A stretch of DNA of 64,000 nucleotides. Origin: Kineococcus xinjiangensis (GTDB lineage Bacteria > Actinomycetota > Actinomycetes > Actinomycetales > Kineococcaceae). Position numbers and translations under genes: made by a program. The DNA lies in assembly GCF_002934625.1 (NCBI RefSeq), contig NZ_PTJD01000010.1:119266-183265 (forward strand). The letters are read 5' to 3'. Shown one piece after another: positions 33,265 through 44,431 of this stretch; positions within the stretch are counted from its first letter, which is position 1; each line of letters starts with the position of its first letter. Below the pieces are notes generated by a model. That model saw nothing but the letters and a program-made list of their open reading frames with translations. It did no database searches and was not told the origin of the DNA.

Positions 33265-34347
33265 GTGAGCGAGGACGTCCCGCTGGTCCAGGTGCACCTG
33301 CTCGGGCTGCCGCTGCAGTCGCGGGCGCTGTTCGTGCAGCACCTGGAGGGGCTCGTGCGGGAGCTGGCCCTGGTCCAGATCGGGGAGCAGGCCCACCACA
33401 ACACCGCCCTGCCGCCGCGGCTCCTGGAGGTCGCGGGGGAGCTGCGCGGTGCCTACGCCCCCTTCCAGGCGGGCCCGGCGGCGGTCATGGAGGCGGCGCT
33501 GGCCAGGGGAGCGGACTTCTGCGACGTCACCTACACCGTGCCGGCGCGGGTCGGCGCCTTCGCGCGGCGCCTGGCGCAGGTGCTGGACGAGGCCGACGAC
33601 TTCTGCCGCAGCGAGCAGCACCTGCTCACCCTGCCCGCCTCGCAGGAGGTGGTGGCCTACCGCGGCTGGCTGCTGGGGGAGTTCCAGCGGCAGGCGGCCG
33701 GGCAGCCGCCGCGCCCCTGGCGGCGGGCGTCCTCGCACCGGGTGCCGGCGCAGGTCCCCGCGAGCGCCGCCGCCCCGGCCCCGGCGCTCGTTCCCGGGCC
33801 GGCCCCGGAGCGGGACGGTGCGCGGGCCGCGGCCAGCACGGCCGCTCCGGGTGAGCGCCCGGGTGAGCGCCCGGGTGAGCGCCCGGGTGAGGTGGTGGGG
33901 CAGCCGCTGGTGATGGAGTCGGTGGCCAGCAGCGTCGCCGCCGCCCGCCGCTACGTCCGCCACGTCCTGGGCCGGCTGGACGCCGGGGCCCTGGAGGAGT
34001 CCGCGGAGCTGGGCGTCTCCGAGCTGGTGACCAACGCGATGCTGCACGCCCGCACCCGCTTCACCGTGGCCGTGCGCGTCATGCCCTCCGGGCGGGTGCG
34101 GATCGAGGTCACCGACTCCTCCGCCGTCCCCCTCCAGCAGCGCCGGTTCGCGGGGCTGGCGACCACGGGACGCGGCCTGCGGCTGGTGGCCTCGCTGTCC
34201 TTCGACTGGGGCATCGAGGAGCTGCCCGGCGAGGGCCCCGCAGGGCCCGCCCGCGGCAAGACGGTGTGGTTCGAGCCGCAGGAGACGGGTGGCCCGGACC
34301 CCCTCGCCGAGCAGGACTGGGCCCTGGAGCTGGAGGGGCTGCTGTAG
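33265..34347 (+). CDS. Regulator with N-terminal alpha-helical domain and HATPase_c (anti-sigma type) domain
   Basis: 360 residues. The N-terminal 140 residues (VQVHLLGLPLQSRALFVQHL ... FCRSEQHLLTLP) are mostly helical and of no known family. A Pro/Ala linker contains GERP three times. The C-terminal 130 residues are an RsbW-like ATPase: ESAELGVSELVTNAMLHA (N box), VRIEVTDSS and GRGLRLVASLSFDWG (G box). Suggests partner-switching control of a sigma factor; no sigma gene is adjacent. CAGGAT lies 6 nt before the GTG. Confidence 0.8.
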   Translation: MSEDVPLVQVHLLGLPLQSRALFVQHLEGLVRELALVQIGEQAHHNTALPPRLLEVAGELRGAYAPFQAGPAAVMEAALARGADFCDVTYTVPARVGAFARRLAQVLDEADDFCRSEQHLLTLPASQEVVAYRGWLLGEFQRQAAGQPPRPWRRASSHRVPAQVPASAAAPAPALVPGPAPERDGARAAASTAAPGERPGERPGERPGEVVGQPLVMESVASSVAAARRYVRHVLGRLDAGALEESAELGVSELVTNAMLHARTRFTVAVRVMPSGRVRIEVTDSSAVPLQQRRFAGLATTGRGLRLVASLSFDWGIEELPGEGPAGPARGKTVWFEPQETGGPDPLAEQDWALELEGLL

Positions 34348-34354
34348 GCGCGGC

Positions 34355-34972
34355 TCAGGTGAGCTCCGGCAGGAGCACATGGACGACGAGCCCCGCGGCC
34401 GCCGCCGTCAGTGCCACCGCGACCGGCAGGTGCCGCACCGGCGCCGGTCCCGTCGGCTCCGGCGCCGCGGTGGCCACCCCGCGCCGGCGCGGCCACGTCC
34501 AGCCCAGCACCCCGAGGGACAGCACCGCCGCAGCGCAGGCCGCGACGGCCGCCACCTGCGCGTGCGTCCCTCCCCCCGCGGGGACCCACCGCGGGAGCAG
34601 CGCCAGCTCGACCAGCGCACCCACCGGGACGACCGCACCGGCGAGGAGGCCCAGGAGGGTGGGGCTGCGGGTCAGGGCCCCGACGAGCCCGAGACCGGGG
34701 CCCGTCACGGCGATCGCGACGAGCCAGTGCTCGACCTCCCCGGCGGAGCTCGTGAACGGCCGGTCCAGGAGGACCGCCTCCGCTGCGTAGAAGGCCAGCA
34801 CCGCGGCCACGGCCGAGAGGATCGCGGCGGCCACCGCAGGCAGGTGCGCCCGCGCGATCCAGCCTGCGAGCACCATCAGGCCGGCCCAGGCCCAGCCGGC
34901 GTTCAGGACGTGGGTGAGCGGCGTCTCCACCCGCTCCGCAGCCGACGCCGCCACCCTCGTCCACGAGCCCAT
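34355..34972 (-). CDS. Multi-span membrane protein of unknown function
   Basis: 205 residues with about six hydrophobic spans ([107 protein letters not shown]). General pattern of DUF6518-like actinobacterial proteins, but I am not certain. Convergent with the HATPase gene, 7 bp apart. Confidence 0.65.
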   Translation of the reverse strand: MGSWTRVAASAAERVETPLTHVLNAGWAWAGLMVLAGWIARAHLPAVAAAILSAVAAVLAFYAAEAVLLDRPFTSSAGEVEHWLVAIAVTGPGLGLVGALTRSPTLLGLLAGAVVPVGALVELALLPRWVPAGGGTHAQVAAVAACAAAVLSLGVLGWTWPRRRGVATAAPEPTGPAPVRHLPVAVALTAAAAGLVVHVLLPELT

Positions 34973-35199
34973 GCCCGGACCGTAGGGCGGGTCGCAGGCC
35001 CGGCACCGGCGCCTTCACGGGCCTCGCGTGCACACGGCCCCGTACCTGCACGGGGACGTCACGCAGCGGCACGGGTGCGGCCACTCCGGGTGCCGACGGT
35101 GGTCCGGCCGCCCTCGCAGGCCCGGACGCGGGTGGGCGTGAGGCGGCTCACCCGCCCCGGCGGACGCCCCGGTCGCTCCGGCTTGCGACACTGGAGGGC

Positions 35200-36552
35200 G
35201 TGACCGCCACGCCGAACGCCGCAGCGACCCTGCCCGGGCCCGCGCCCGCCTCCGAGGCCCTGTTCGAGCGCGCCAGCCGCGTCATCCCCGGCGGCGTCAA
35301 CTCGCCCGTGCGGGCCTTCCGCGCCGTGGGGGGCACCCCCCGGTTCATGGCGAGCGCCGCCGGCCCCTACCTGCGCGACGCCGACGGGCGGGAGTACGTC
35401 GACCTCGTCTGCTCCTGGGGGCCGATGATCCTGGGCCACGCCCACCCGGACGTCCTGGCGGCCGTGACCGCCGCGGCCGCCGACGGCTTCTCCTTCGGCA
35501 CTCCCACCGAGCGGGAGGTGGTGCTGGCGGAGGAGATCACCGCCCGGGTCGAGCCCGTGCAGCAGGTCCGCCTCGTCAGCTCCGGCACCGAGGCCACCAT
35601 GAGCGCCATCCGCCTCGCGCGCGGCTTCACCGGCAGGCCCGCGGTGGTGAAGTTCGCCGGGCACTACCACGGCCACGTCGACGCGCTGCTGGCCTCCGCC
35701 GGCTCCGGCCTGGCCACCTTCGCCCTCCCGGACACCCCCGGCGTCCCGCCCGCCGTGGCCGCCGACACGATCGTGCTGCCCTACAACGACGTCGAGGCGC
35801 TGGAGGCGGCGTTCGCGGCCCACGGCGAGCGCATCGCCTGCGTCATCACCGAGGCCGCCGCCGGGAACATGGGCGTCGTCGCCCCGCGGCCCGGCTTCAC
35901 CGCAGCCCTGCGCCGGACCACCCGCGAGCACGGCGCCCTGCTGGTCTCCGACGAGGTCATGACGGGCTTCCGGGTGTCGGCGGCCGGCTGGTACGGCCAC
36001 GAGGGCCTCGGGGCGGAGCACGCCCCGGACCTGATGACGTTCGGCAAGGTCATGGGCGGCGGCTTCCCCGCGGCGGCGTTCGGCGGGCGCGCGGACGTCA
36101 TGGCGCACCTGGCCCCGGCCGGGCCGGTCTACCAGGCGGGGACGCTGTCGGGGAACCCGGTGGCCACGGCCGCGGGGCTGGCGACGCTGCGGGCCTGCAC
36201 GCCGCAGGTGTACGCGGCGGTGGAGCGGGCCGCGGGCGTCGTCTCCCGCGCTGCGAGCGGGGCGCTGGCCGCCGAGGGCGTGCCGCACCTGGTGAACTCC
36301 GCGGGCAGCATGTTCAGCGTCTTCTTCACCGCCCTGGACGAGGTCCACGACTACGACGCGGCCAAGCAGCAGGACCTGTCCGCCTTCCGGGCCTTCTTCC
36401 ACGCCATGCTGGAGCGCGGCGTGCACCTGCCGCCGAGCGCCTTCGAGGCGTGGTTCCTCTCCGCCGCCCACGACGACGCGGCGCTGGACCGGGTGCTGGA
36501 CGCCCTGCCGCACGCCGCTCGCGCCGCCGCGGCTGCCGGGGGTGCCGCGTGA
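35200..36552 (+). CDS. hemL: Glutamate-1-semialdehyde 2,1-aminomutase
   Basis: 450 residues. PLP enzyme converting glutamate-1-semialdehyde to 5-aminolevulinate. [14 protein letters not shown] at the start, [33 protein letters not shown], and PLP lysine in [25 protein letters not shown] lies 7 nt before the GTG. It opens an operon with cytochrome c maturation genes, the arrangement known from Rv0524-Rv0529. Confidence 0.97.
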   Translation: MTATPNAAATLPGPAPASEALFERASRVIPGGVNSPVRAFRAVGGTPRFMASAAGPYLRDADGREYVDLVCSWGPMILGHAHPDVLAAVTAAAADGFSFGTPTEREVVLAEEITARVEPVQQVRLVSSGTEATMSAIRLARGFTGRPAVVKFAGHYHGHVDALLASAGSGLATFALPDTPGVPPAVAADTIVLPYNDVEALEAAFAAHGERIACVITEAAAGNMGVVAPRPGFTAALRRTTREHGALLVSDEVMTGFRVSAAGWYGHEGLGAEHAPDLMTFGKVMGGGFPAAAFGGRADVMAHLAPAGPVYQAGTLSGNPVATAAGLATLRACTPQVYAAVERAAGVVSRAASGALAAEGVPHLVNSAGSMFSVFFTALDEVHDYDAAKQQDLSAFRAFFHAMLERGVHLPPSAFEAWFLSAAHDDAALDRVLDALPHAARAAAAAGGAA

Positions 36553-37211
36553 GCGCGCAGTCCCGCACGGAGCAGCCCAGGACCACCGTCCACCTCGTCC
36601 GCCACGGCGAGGTGCACAACCCCGAGGGCGTCCTCTACGGCCGCCTCCCCGGCTTCCACCTCTCCGACCGCGGCCGGAAGATGGCCGAGCGGCTCGGGGA
36701 GCACTTCGCCGACGCCGACCTCGCCTCCGTGACCGCCTCCCCGCTGGAGCGGGCGCAGGAGACCGCCACCCCCATCGCCCGCGCCCACGGCCTCCGGCTG
36801 GGCACCGACGAGCGGGTGCTGGAGGCCGGCAACAGCTTCCAGGGCAAGGTCATCGGCCAGGGGCGCGGCCTGCTGCGCAACCCCCGGGCGTGGCTGCTGC
36901 TGTGGAACCCGGTGCGCCCCTCGTGGGGCGAGCCGTACACGGCGCAGGTGCGGCGGATGACCGCGGCGGTGCGCGACGCCCGCGACGCCGCGCCCGGCCG
37001 GGAGGCCGTGATCGTCAGCCACCAGCTGCCGATCTGGGCCACCCGCTGCACCGCGGAGGACCGCAGGCTCTGGCACGACCCCCGCAAGCGCGAGTGCGCC
37101 CTGGCGTCGGTGACGTCCCTGCACTTCGAGGGGCAGCGGCTGCTGGCGGTCTCCTACGCGGAGCCGTGCGCGGACCTGCTGCCCTCCGTCCCGCAGGTTC
37201 CGGGGGCGTGA
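36549..37211 (+). CDS. Histidine phosphatase (phosphoglycerate mutase-like)
   Basis: 220 residues. [20 protein letters not shown] has the RHG motif; [14 protein letters not shown] and the second His in [12 protein letters not shown] complete the active site. Equivalent to Rv0525. The physiological substrate is unknown. GTGA overlap with hemL and TGATG overlap with the next gene. Confidence 0.92.
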   Translation: MSAQSRTEQPRTTVHLVRHGEVHNPEGVLYGRLPGFHLSDRGRKMAERLGEHFADADLASVTASPLERAQETATPIARAHGLRLGTDERVLEAGNSFQGKVIGQGRGLLRNPRAWLLLWNPVRPSWGEPYTAQVRRMTAAVRDARDAAPGREAVIVSHQLPIWATRCTAEDRRLWHDPRKRECALASVTSLHFEGQRLLAVSYAEPCADLLPSVPQVPGA

Positions 37212-37795
37212 TGCCCGGACCCCGCCGGTCCGCCGTCGCCCTCGCGGCGGCCCTCACCGTGCTCGCCGCCGGCTGCGGCGGAGACGACGGCCTGCCCGAC
37301 GACCTCGGCTACGAGCCCGCCGAGAGGGCCGTGGTGCGCATCGCCGAGTCCGAGCGCGGGGAGCCGCTGCAGCTGTCGGGCACGAGCGCCGAGGGCGAGG
37401 AGGTCGACCTGGCGCAGCTGCGCGGCTCCGTGGTCGTCCTCAACGTCTGGTACGCCACCTGCCCGCCGTGCCGCCGCGAGGCGCCCGTCCTCGCGAAGCT
37501 GTCGCAGGAGTACGCCGACGAGGGCGTGCGCTTCGTCGGCGTCAACGTCCGCAACGACAGCACCGAGGCCGTCCACGCCTTCCAGGACCAGTACGACATC
37601 GCCTACCCGAGCATCCGCGACACCGACGGCCGGGCGCAGCTCGCCCTGCGCGGCATCGTGCCGACCGCGCCGCCGAACACGCTCGTCCTCGACGCGGAGG
37701 GCCGCGTCGCCGCCAAGGCGGCCGGGGAGGTCTCCGAGGAGACCCTCACGGCCCTGGTCGACGAGGTGCTCGCCGGTGGGGGAGCGGCGGGGTGA
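37211..37795 (+). CDS. TlpA/ResA-type thiol-disulfide lipoprotein
   Basis: 194 residues. Signal peptide with lipobox LAAGC, then a thioredoxin fold with WYATCPPCRREAPVL (CPPC active site) and the cis-Pro in VPTAPPNTLVLD. Keeps apocytochrome c heme-site cysteines reduced, with electrons from CcdA encoded next. Operon member. Confidence 0.94.
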   Translation: MPGPRRSAVALAAALTVLAAGCGGDDGLPDDLGYEPAERAVVRIAESERGEPLQLSGTSAEGEEVDLAQLRGSVVVLNVWYATCPPCRREAPVLAKLSQEYADEGVRFVGVNVRNDSTEAVHAFQDQYDIAYPSIRDTDGRAQLALRGIVPTAPPNTLVLDAEGRVAAKAAGEVSEETLTALVDEVLAGGGAAG

Positions 37796-38538
37796 TCGGC
37801 GACCTGCAGGCCACCGTGGCCTCCGGCTCGCTGGCCCTGGCCGTGCCGGTCGCGCTGCTGGCGGGGCTGGTCTCGTTCCTCTCCCCGTGCGTGCTGCCGC
37901 TCGTGCCCGGCTTCCTCGGCTACGTCACCGGCATGTCCGGCTCCACCCTGGAGCAGCAGCGCCGCTCGCGGCTGGTGGCGGGCGCGGCGCTGTTCGTGGC
38001 GGGGTTCACCGCGGTGTACCTCGTCCTCGGCTACAGCTTCGGGGCGGTGGGCAACGCCCTGGCCGAGCACCAGTGGGCGCTGCGGCGGGTGCTGGGTGCG
38101 CTCGTGATCGGCATGGGGCTGCTGTTCCTGCTGGAGCCGTCGTGGGCGCAGCGGGAGGCGCGGCTGCGCTGGCGGCCGAGGGCCGGCCTGGCGGGCGCGC
38201 CGGTGCTGGGCGCGGTGTTCGGCTTCGGGTGGGTCCCGTGCTCGGGGCCGGTGCTGGCGACGATCGGGCTGCTGTCGGTGGACAGCGGCACCTCCGGCCG
38301 GGGGGCGGCCCTGGCGGTCGCCTACTCCCTGGGGCTGGGGGTGCCGTTCCTGCTGGTGGCGCTCGCCTTCGGCCGCAGCATGCGCGCCCTCGACGTGCTG
38401 CGCAGGCACCGGGTGGCGATCAACCGCTTCGGCGGGGTGCTGCTGCTGGTGGTGGGCACCCTCCTCGTGACCGACACGTTCGACGTCGTCACCAACGCCC
38501 TGCGCGAGCCGTTCGGCTCGTTCGAGACGGTGATCTGA
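37792..38538 (+). CDS. ccdA: Cytochrome c biogenesis protein CcdA
   Basis: 248 residues, six membrane spans. The paired cysteines lie in SFLSPCVLPLVPGFLGYV and FGWVPCSGPVLATIG, as in CcdA/DsbD. Passes electrons from thioredoxin across the membrane to the TlpA protein. GTGA overlap upstream; resB starts on the next base after its stop. Confidence 0.96.
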   Translation: MIGDLQATVASGSLALAVPVALLAGLVSFLSPCVLPLVPGFLGYVTGMSGSTLEQQRRSRLVAGAALFVAGFTAVYLVLGYSFGAVGNALAEHQWALRRVLGALVIGMGLLFLLEPSWAQREARLRWRPRAGLAGAPVLGAVFGFGWVPCSGPVLATIGLLSVDSGTSGRGAALAVAYSLGLGVPFLLVALAFGRSMRALDVLRRHRVAINRFGGVLLLVVGTLLVTDTFDVVTNALREPFGSFETVI

Positions 38539-40307
<1,769 letters not shown>

Positions 40308-40311
<4 letters not shown>

Positions 40312-41312
40312 GCGTCGACGAGAACCTCGCAGGGATCAGCAACGTCCTGCTCTACGGGGCCATGACCGCCTACGTGGTCGCGATGATCGCCTTCGCGCTG
40401 GACCTCGCCGACGGCCAGCGCACCGCCAAGGGCGAGGCGGCCCGCCGCGCCCGCCTGGAGCGGGAGGCCGCCAAGGCCGGCGGTGCCGTCGCCACGCTGC
40501 CCCCGCCCGCAGCGCTCGCCCGGGGCCGGCGCCGCGCCGCCGCCGTGGCGACCTCCGTGCTGGGCGTCGCGTTCCTGCTGCACCTGGGATCCGTCGTCAC
40601 CCGCGGCTTCTCGGTGGACCGGGTGCCGTGGGGCAACATGTTCGAGTTCGCCGTGACGGGCTGCCTCGTCGTGACCGGCGTGTTCCTCGCGGCGCTCGTG
40701 CACGCCCGGCGCAACGGCTTCGCCGGGGGGCGCGACCTGCGCTACCTCGGCACGTTCGTCGTGGGGCCCGTGCTGCTGACGCTGGGTCTCGCGCTGCGCG
40801 CCTGGTACGTCGAGGCGGCCGAGCTGGTGCCGGCCCTGGACAGCTACTGGCTGATCATCCACGTGGCGGTGGCGTTCCTGGCCTCCGCGCTGTTCACGAT
40901 CGGCTTCTCCACCACCGTGCTCCAGCTCGTGCAGGACTCCCGCGAGACCCGGCAGCGGGAGGGCCGCCGGACCGGGGTGTCCTTCATGGCCGCGCTGCCC
41001 AGCGCGCAGGAGCTGGAGCGGACCTCCGCCCGCCTGCACGCCGTCGCGTTCGTCCTGTGGACCTTCACGATCATCGCGGGGGCCATCTGGGCGCAGAAGG
41101 CGTGGAGCCGCTACTGGGGCTGGGACGCGAAGGAGGTGTGGTCCTTCGTCATCTGGGTGGCCTACGCCGCCTACCTGCACGCCCGCGCCACCCGCGGCTG
41201 GGACGGGCGGCGCGCCGCCTACCTGTCGATGGTGGGCTTCACCTGCCTCGTCGCGAACTTCACGATCGTGAACATCTACTTCGTCGGCCTGCACTCCTAC
41301 GCGGGGGTGTGA
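40308..41312 (+). CDS. ccsB: Cytochrome c biogenesis protein CcsB/CcsA (heme lyase)
   Basis: 334 residues, about eight spans. Carries VPWGNMFEFAV and the tryptophan-rich WGWDAKEVWSFVIWVAYAAY signature of the heme-handling family, with conserved histidines in spans before and after it (HVAVAFLASALF). GTGA overlap with resB. The long cytoplasmic loop after span 1 is Ala/Arg-rich. Confidence 0.96.
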
Positions 41313-41315
41313 GCG

Positions 41316-41654
41316 ATGGCGTCTCCGCAGAAGCCCCCGCACGGCGTCCCGGCCGGCGGTGTGAGCCCGTACCTGAAGTACACCGTCCTGCGCCTGGGCG
41401 TCTTCGTCCTCGCCCTCGTGGTGCTCACGTGGGCGGGTGCCCGCGGCTGGCTGGCGCTGGGGCTGGCGGCCGTGGTGTCGGTCCTGCTGTCACTGGTGCT
41501 GCTGCGCCGGCAGCGGGAGGAGATGGCGCTCGCCCTGCAGCGGCGCATCGACGCGCGCACCGCCGCCGGGCCCAAGCCGACGAGCTTCGGCCGGGCGGCG
41601 GACGCGGACGCCGACGCCGAGGACGCCGAGGCCGGGGGCGACGCCCAGCGCTGA
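41316..41654 (+). CDS. DUF4229 family two-span membrane protein
   Basis: 112 residues. SPYLKYTVLRLGVFVLALVV and a second span (WLALGLAAVVSVLLSLVLLR) followed by an acidic tail with DADADADAED. DUF4229 proteins follow ccsB in many actinobacteria (Rv0531). Starts 3 bp after ccsB; the function is unknown but context points to c-type cytochrome assembly. Confidence 0.87.
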   Translation: MASPQKPPHGVPAGGVSPYLKYTVLRLGVFVLALVVLTWAGARGWLALGLAAVVSVLLSLVLLRRQREEMALALQRRIDARTAAGPKPTSFGRAADADADAEDAEAGGDAQR

Positions 41655-41700
41655 CGGGCGCTGCGCGGGGCCGCGCCACCCGCGGAACTGCGCTGCCGGG

Positions 41701-42003
41701 CTACAGGGCGGTGCGCAGGGTCAGGTTGCGCAGCAGGTCGGGGTCCTCGGCGTGCAGCCGGGCCAGGTCGATCACGGGCGGCAGCGCGGTCCCCGGCTCA
41801 CCGCCGCGGGGCTGGGTGCTGCGCACGAGCTGCTCAAGGGCGCGGCGGACGAGGAGGGGCTCCTCCACCGGGCCGAGGCCCAGGTCGGCCAGGAGGTCGG
41901 GGTCGCTGAGCACCGTGTGCTCGACGCTGCCCGTCCCGTCGGGGGAGGTGGTCGTGGCGGCGTAGCGGTGCGTGCCGTCGGCTCGCACGTCGAGGTGGCT
42001 CAT
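41701..42003 (-). CDS. Conserved small protein, function unknown
   Basis: 100 residues, acidic, no membrane span: MSHLDVRADGTHRYAATTTS then VEHTVLSDPDLLADLGL and a helical C-terminus. TACGAT (42011-42016, minus strand) ends 7 nt before the ATG, a leaderless arrangement supporting this start. No family recognised. Confidence 0.65.
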   Translation of the reverse strand: MSHLDVRADGTHRYAATTTSPDGTGSVEHTVLSDPDLLADLGLGPVEEPLLVRRALEQLVRSTQPRGGEPGTALPPVIDLARLHAEDPDLLRNLTLRTAL

Positions 42004-42010
42004 GAGCGGG

Positions 42011-42016
42011 ATCGTA
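42011..42016 (-). promoter_or_regulatory. Leaderless -10 (TACGAT) for the gene ending at 41701
   Basis: Minus-strand TACGAT ends 7 nt before ATG 42003. Confidence 0.6.
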
Positions 42017-42068
42017 GGTGCGGACCCCGCTACCGGCAGCCCCGCAGCGCCGGGTGTCGGCCTCGGCG

Positions 42069-42157
42069 TGACAGCCGGCCTGCGGGCAGCTCGGGGCGCG
42101 CCGTCCCGGGCCAGGCGACACGCCGGTGTGGCGGCCCGGACCGCAGGCCGGCTGTCA
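42069..42157. repeat. Split 17-bp inverted repeat upstream of the maleylpyruvate-isomerase-like gene
   Basis: Perfect arms TGACAGCCGGCCTGCGG (42069-42085) and its complement (42141-42157) are separated by 55 bp. They sit in the divergent region between the genes starting at 42003 and 42225, so they could form a long stem-loop in the leader or be two sites for a dimeric regulator. Confidence 0.75.
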
Positions 42158-42224
42158 GCATGTCGGAGGTCACCTTCGGCCAGTGCAGAGCCCGAGCAGC
42201 AGCGCGCGTCCTGGAGGACTTCCC

Positions 42225-42899
42225 GTGGTCACTGCCACCGCTTCCCGCAACGAGCTCTGGGCCGCCGCCCACGCCGAGCGGGCCGCCCTCGCCGAGGACC
42301 TGGCGGACCTCGACGACGCCCAGTGGGCGCAGCGGTCGCTGTGCGGGCGCTGGAGCGTCGAGGAGGTCGTGGCCCACCTCACCGCGGCAGCCAGCACCGG
42401 CCGGCTGCGGTGGGTCGCCAGCATCCTCGGAGCGCGGTTCGACGCCGACCTGCACAACGAGCGGCGCCTGGCCGAGCACCGCGGCGCCACCCCGGCGGAG
42501 ACGCTGGAGCGGTTCCGCCGCGTCCTCACCAGCAGCACCGGCCCGACCGGGCACACGGCGGCCTGGCTGGGGGAGGTCGTCGTGCACGCCCAGGACGTCC
42601 GCCGCCCCCTCGGCATCTCCCGCACCCCCGCGGTCGAGACCGTCACCGAGGTCGCCCGCTTCTACGCCCGGCAGAACTTCACGGTCAACAGCCGCTCCGC
42701 CGTCGAGGACCTGCGTCTGGAGGCCACCGACGGCCCGTTCACCACCGGCGCCGGCCCGCTCCTCAGCGGGACGACGCTGGCGCTGACGATGGCGATGGCC
42801 GGTCGTGCCGCCTACTGCGGCGACCTGACCGGCCCGGGCCTGCCCACCCTGCGCGCACGCTGCTCGCCCCCGGCCTCCACGGCGGCGGAACCCTCCTGA
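42225..42899 (+). CDS. Maleylpyruvate isomerase-like, mycothiol-dependent/DinB-fold protein
   Basis: 224 residues. N-terminal four-helix metal-binding domain: ALAEDLADLDDAQWAQRSLCGRWSVEEVVAHL with the conserved W-S-V-x-x-V-x-x-H pattern, then a histidine in EVVVHAQDVRRPLG, the usual third ligand. Actinobacterial members use mycothiol or are of unknown function. GGAGG lies 7 nt before GTG 42225; longer frames extend into the inverted repeat. Confidence 0.87.
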   Translation: MVTATASRNELWAAAHAERAALAEDLADLDDAQWAQRSLCGRWSVEEVVAHLTAAASTGRLRWVASILGARFDADLHNERRLAEHRGATPAETLERFRRVLTSSTGPTGHTAAWLGEVVVHAQDVRRPLGISRTPAVETVTEVARFYARQNFTVNSRSAVEDLRLEATDGPFTTGAGPLLSGTTLALTMAMAGRAAYCGDLTGPGLPTLRARCSPPASTAAEPS

Positions 42900-42924
42900 C
42901 GCCCGTCGGCGGCGCGCCGTCGGC

Positions 42925-43119
42925 TCAGCGGTCCTCCCCCTGCCGGGACGGGCCGTAGGACTCCAGGAACATGTCCAGGGAGCGGGCGAGTTTCGCGGGG
43001 ACGTACGGACGGTGGGACTCCTCCATGCCCGCCAGCAGTTCCTGCAGTTCCCGGTGGAGGCTCTCCAGGTCCCGCCGCGCGGCCAGCGACACCATCTCGT
43101 CGAACACCGGGCGCGTCAT
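42925..43119 (-). CDS. Small acidic helical protein
   Basis: 64 residues: TRPVFDEMVSLAARRDLESL then ELQELLAGMEESHRPYVPAK. Predicted all helical. GAGGAT lies 6 nt before ATG 43119. Divergent from the STAS gene; no family known to me. Confidence 0.55.
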   Translation of the reverse strand: MTRPVFDEMVSLAARRDLESLHRELQELLAGMEESHRPYVPAKLARSLDMFLESYGPSRQGEDR

Positions 43120-43255
43120 GCCGCGATCCTCCCGCGCCACGGGCGAACCCACCAGGGGTTCGCCGGTGGCGACCCGTCTCGTCCGGCGATCTCCGCGCAC
43201 CGGTGGAACACTGCAGGCAGGTCCGGCCCACCGGCTGGACCGGAAGGGGAATGCC

Positions 43256-43723
43256 ATGGGGATGACCATCAAGCGCAAGCGAATCCAGGACCACCGCGTC
43301 CTCGTCGTCAGCGGCGAGGTCGGGGCCGACGACGTCATCGACCTGCGCGAGGGCCTCGAGCAGGCGGCGGAGGAGGGCGGCGACGTGCTGCTCGACGCGC
43401 ACGGCGTGACGCGCTTCGACGACGCGGCCCGTGCGGCGCTCGTGTCCGGCCGCTCCCGGGCCAAGTTCCACGGGAACCGGCTCATGGTGCTCGACAGCCC
43501 CGACGGCCGGGTGCGGGCCAGCCTGCTGAGCTGGGGGCTCCAGACCCGGATCCCCACCTACGACGACGCCGAGCACGCGGTCTCCGACGGGGCCGCGCGC
43601 GCCGAGGGCAGGCGCGGTGACGGGAGCGCGAGCGGTGGGCAGCAGCAGAAGCAGGGCCCGGTGCAGGCGGTGACCTCCACGCTGCGCAAGCTGGCGGACC
43701 GCCTGATCCCCGACTCGCACTAG
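43256..43723 (+). CDS. STAS domain protein
   Basis: 155 residues. Residues 1-115 follow the anti-sigma-antagonist fold: VLVVSGEVGADDVIDLREGL, DVLLDAHGVTRFDDAARAALVS and LMVLDSPDGRVRASLLSWGL. The phosphorylatable serine usually found after strand 3 is not obvious (FDDAAR occupies the place), so switching by phosphorylation is doubtful. A Gly/Gln linker leads to a short amphipathic C-terminal helix. ATG 43256 with GGAAGGGGA upstream. Confidence 0.78.
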   Translation: MGMTIKRKRIQDHRVLVVSGEVGADDVIDLREGLEQAAEEGGDVLLDAHGVTRFDDAARAALVSGRSRAKFHGNRLMVLDSPDGRVRASLLSWGLQTRIPTYDDAEHAVSDGAARAEGRRGDGSASGGQQQKQGPVQAVTSTLRKLADRLIPDSH

Positions 43724-43774
43724 GGAACACCCGCGGCCGGGCGGTGGACCGCCGGCCGCGCCCAGGGCCTGTCC

Positions 43775-43780
43775 TAGGGT
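43775..43780 (+). promoter_or_regulatory. Leaderless -10 (TAGGGT) for the gene at 43787
   Basis: TAGGGT ends 6 nt before GTG 43787. Confidence 0.65.
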
Positions 43781-43786
43781 GCCGGG

Positions 43787-44431
43787 GTGCTCGTGCTGGA
43801 ACTGCCGCGCGCCCTGCTCGACTCCGCAGCGCCGGCCGTCGAGCGCCAGCTGGCCCGACGCCCGGACGGCTGGAGCGGGCTCGCCGCCCGCGGCAGGCTC
43901 CGCCGCTTCCGCGGGGACGCCGACGGTCTGGCCGACCTGGACGCCGCGGCGGGGGAGTACCTGCGGGTGTCAGCAGGGCGCAACCCGGACCTGCTGATCC
44001 CCGTCAACCTGCACCGCCTCGCCGGCAGCGGCCGGGGGGCGCCGCTCCTGGACCGGTTGCACGCGGAACTGCTGGCCGTGGCCGAGCGCCACGGCCACTG
44101 CGCCGCGCGGACCGGCGTCCTCGTCGACGTCTGCTTCCTCCGGGGGGACGACGCCGGGGCCGAGGCGGCGCTCCGGGCGCTGCTGGCGGCGGACCCGTGG
44201 GGAGTGCAGGGCACCCGCCACCCGTGGGTGGCCCGCCTCGCCCGGGCGATGGCCACCGGGGACGTGGCCGCGTGCGGTGAGGCGGTGGCGTGGTTCGACG
44301 CCCTCGTGGCGCGCGAGCCGGGGAGTTTCGCGGACGCTGCGGGTCCCAACGCCTACGACTGGCTCGAACTGGCGCTCGTCGCGCACGCCGAACTCACCGG
44401 CGAGGCGTCCCCACGCCTGTTCGAGCTGTGA
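43787..44431 (+). CDS. Helical (TPR-like) protein, function unknown
   Basis: 214 residues, almost all alpha-helical with repeated Ala/Leu patterns (DADGLADLDAAAGEYLRVSA, DDAGAEAALRALLAADPWG). No motif recognised. Four-base overlap with the HAD gene that follows indicates coupled translation. Confidence 0.7.
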   Translation: MLVLELPRALLDSAAPAVERQLARRPDGWSGLAARGRLRRFRGDADGLADLDAAAGEYLRVSAGRNPDLLIPVNLHRLAGSGRGAPLLDRLHAELLAVAERHGHCAARTGVLVDVCFLRGDDAGAEAALRALLAADPWGVQGTRHPWVARLARAMATGDVAACGEAVAWFDALVAREPGSFADAAGPNAYDWLELALVAHAELTGEASPRLFEL

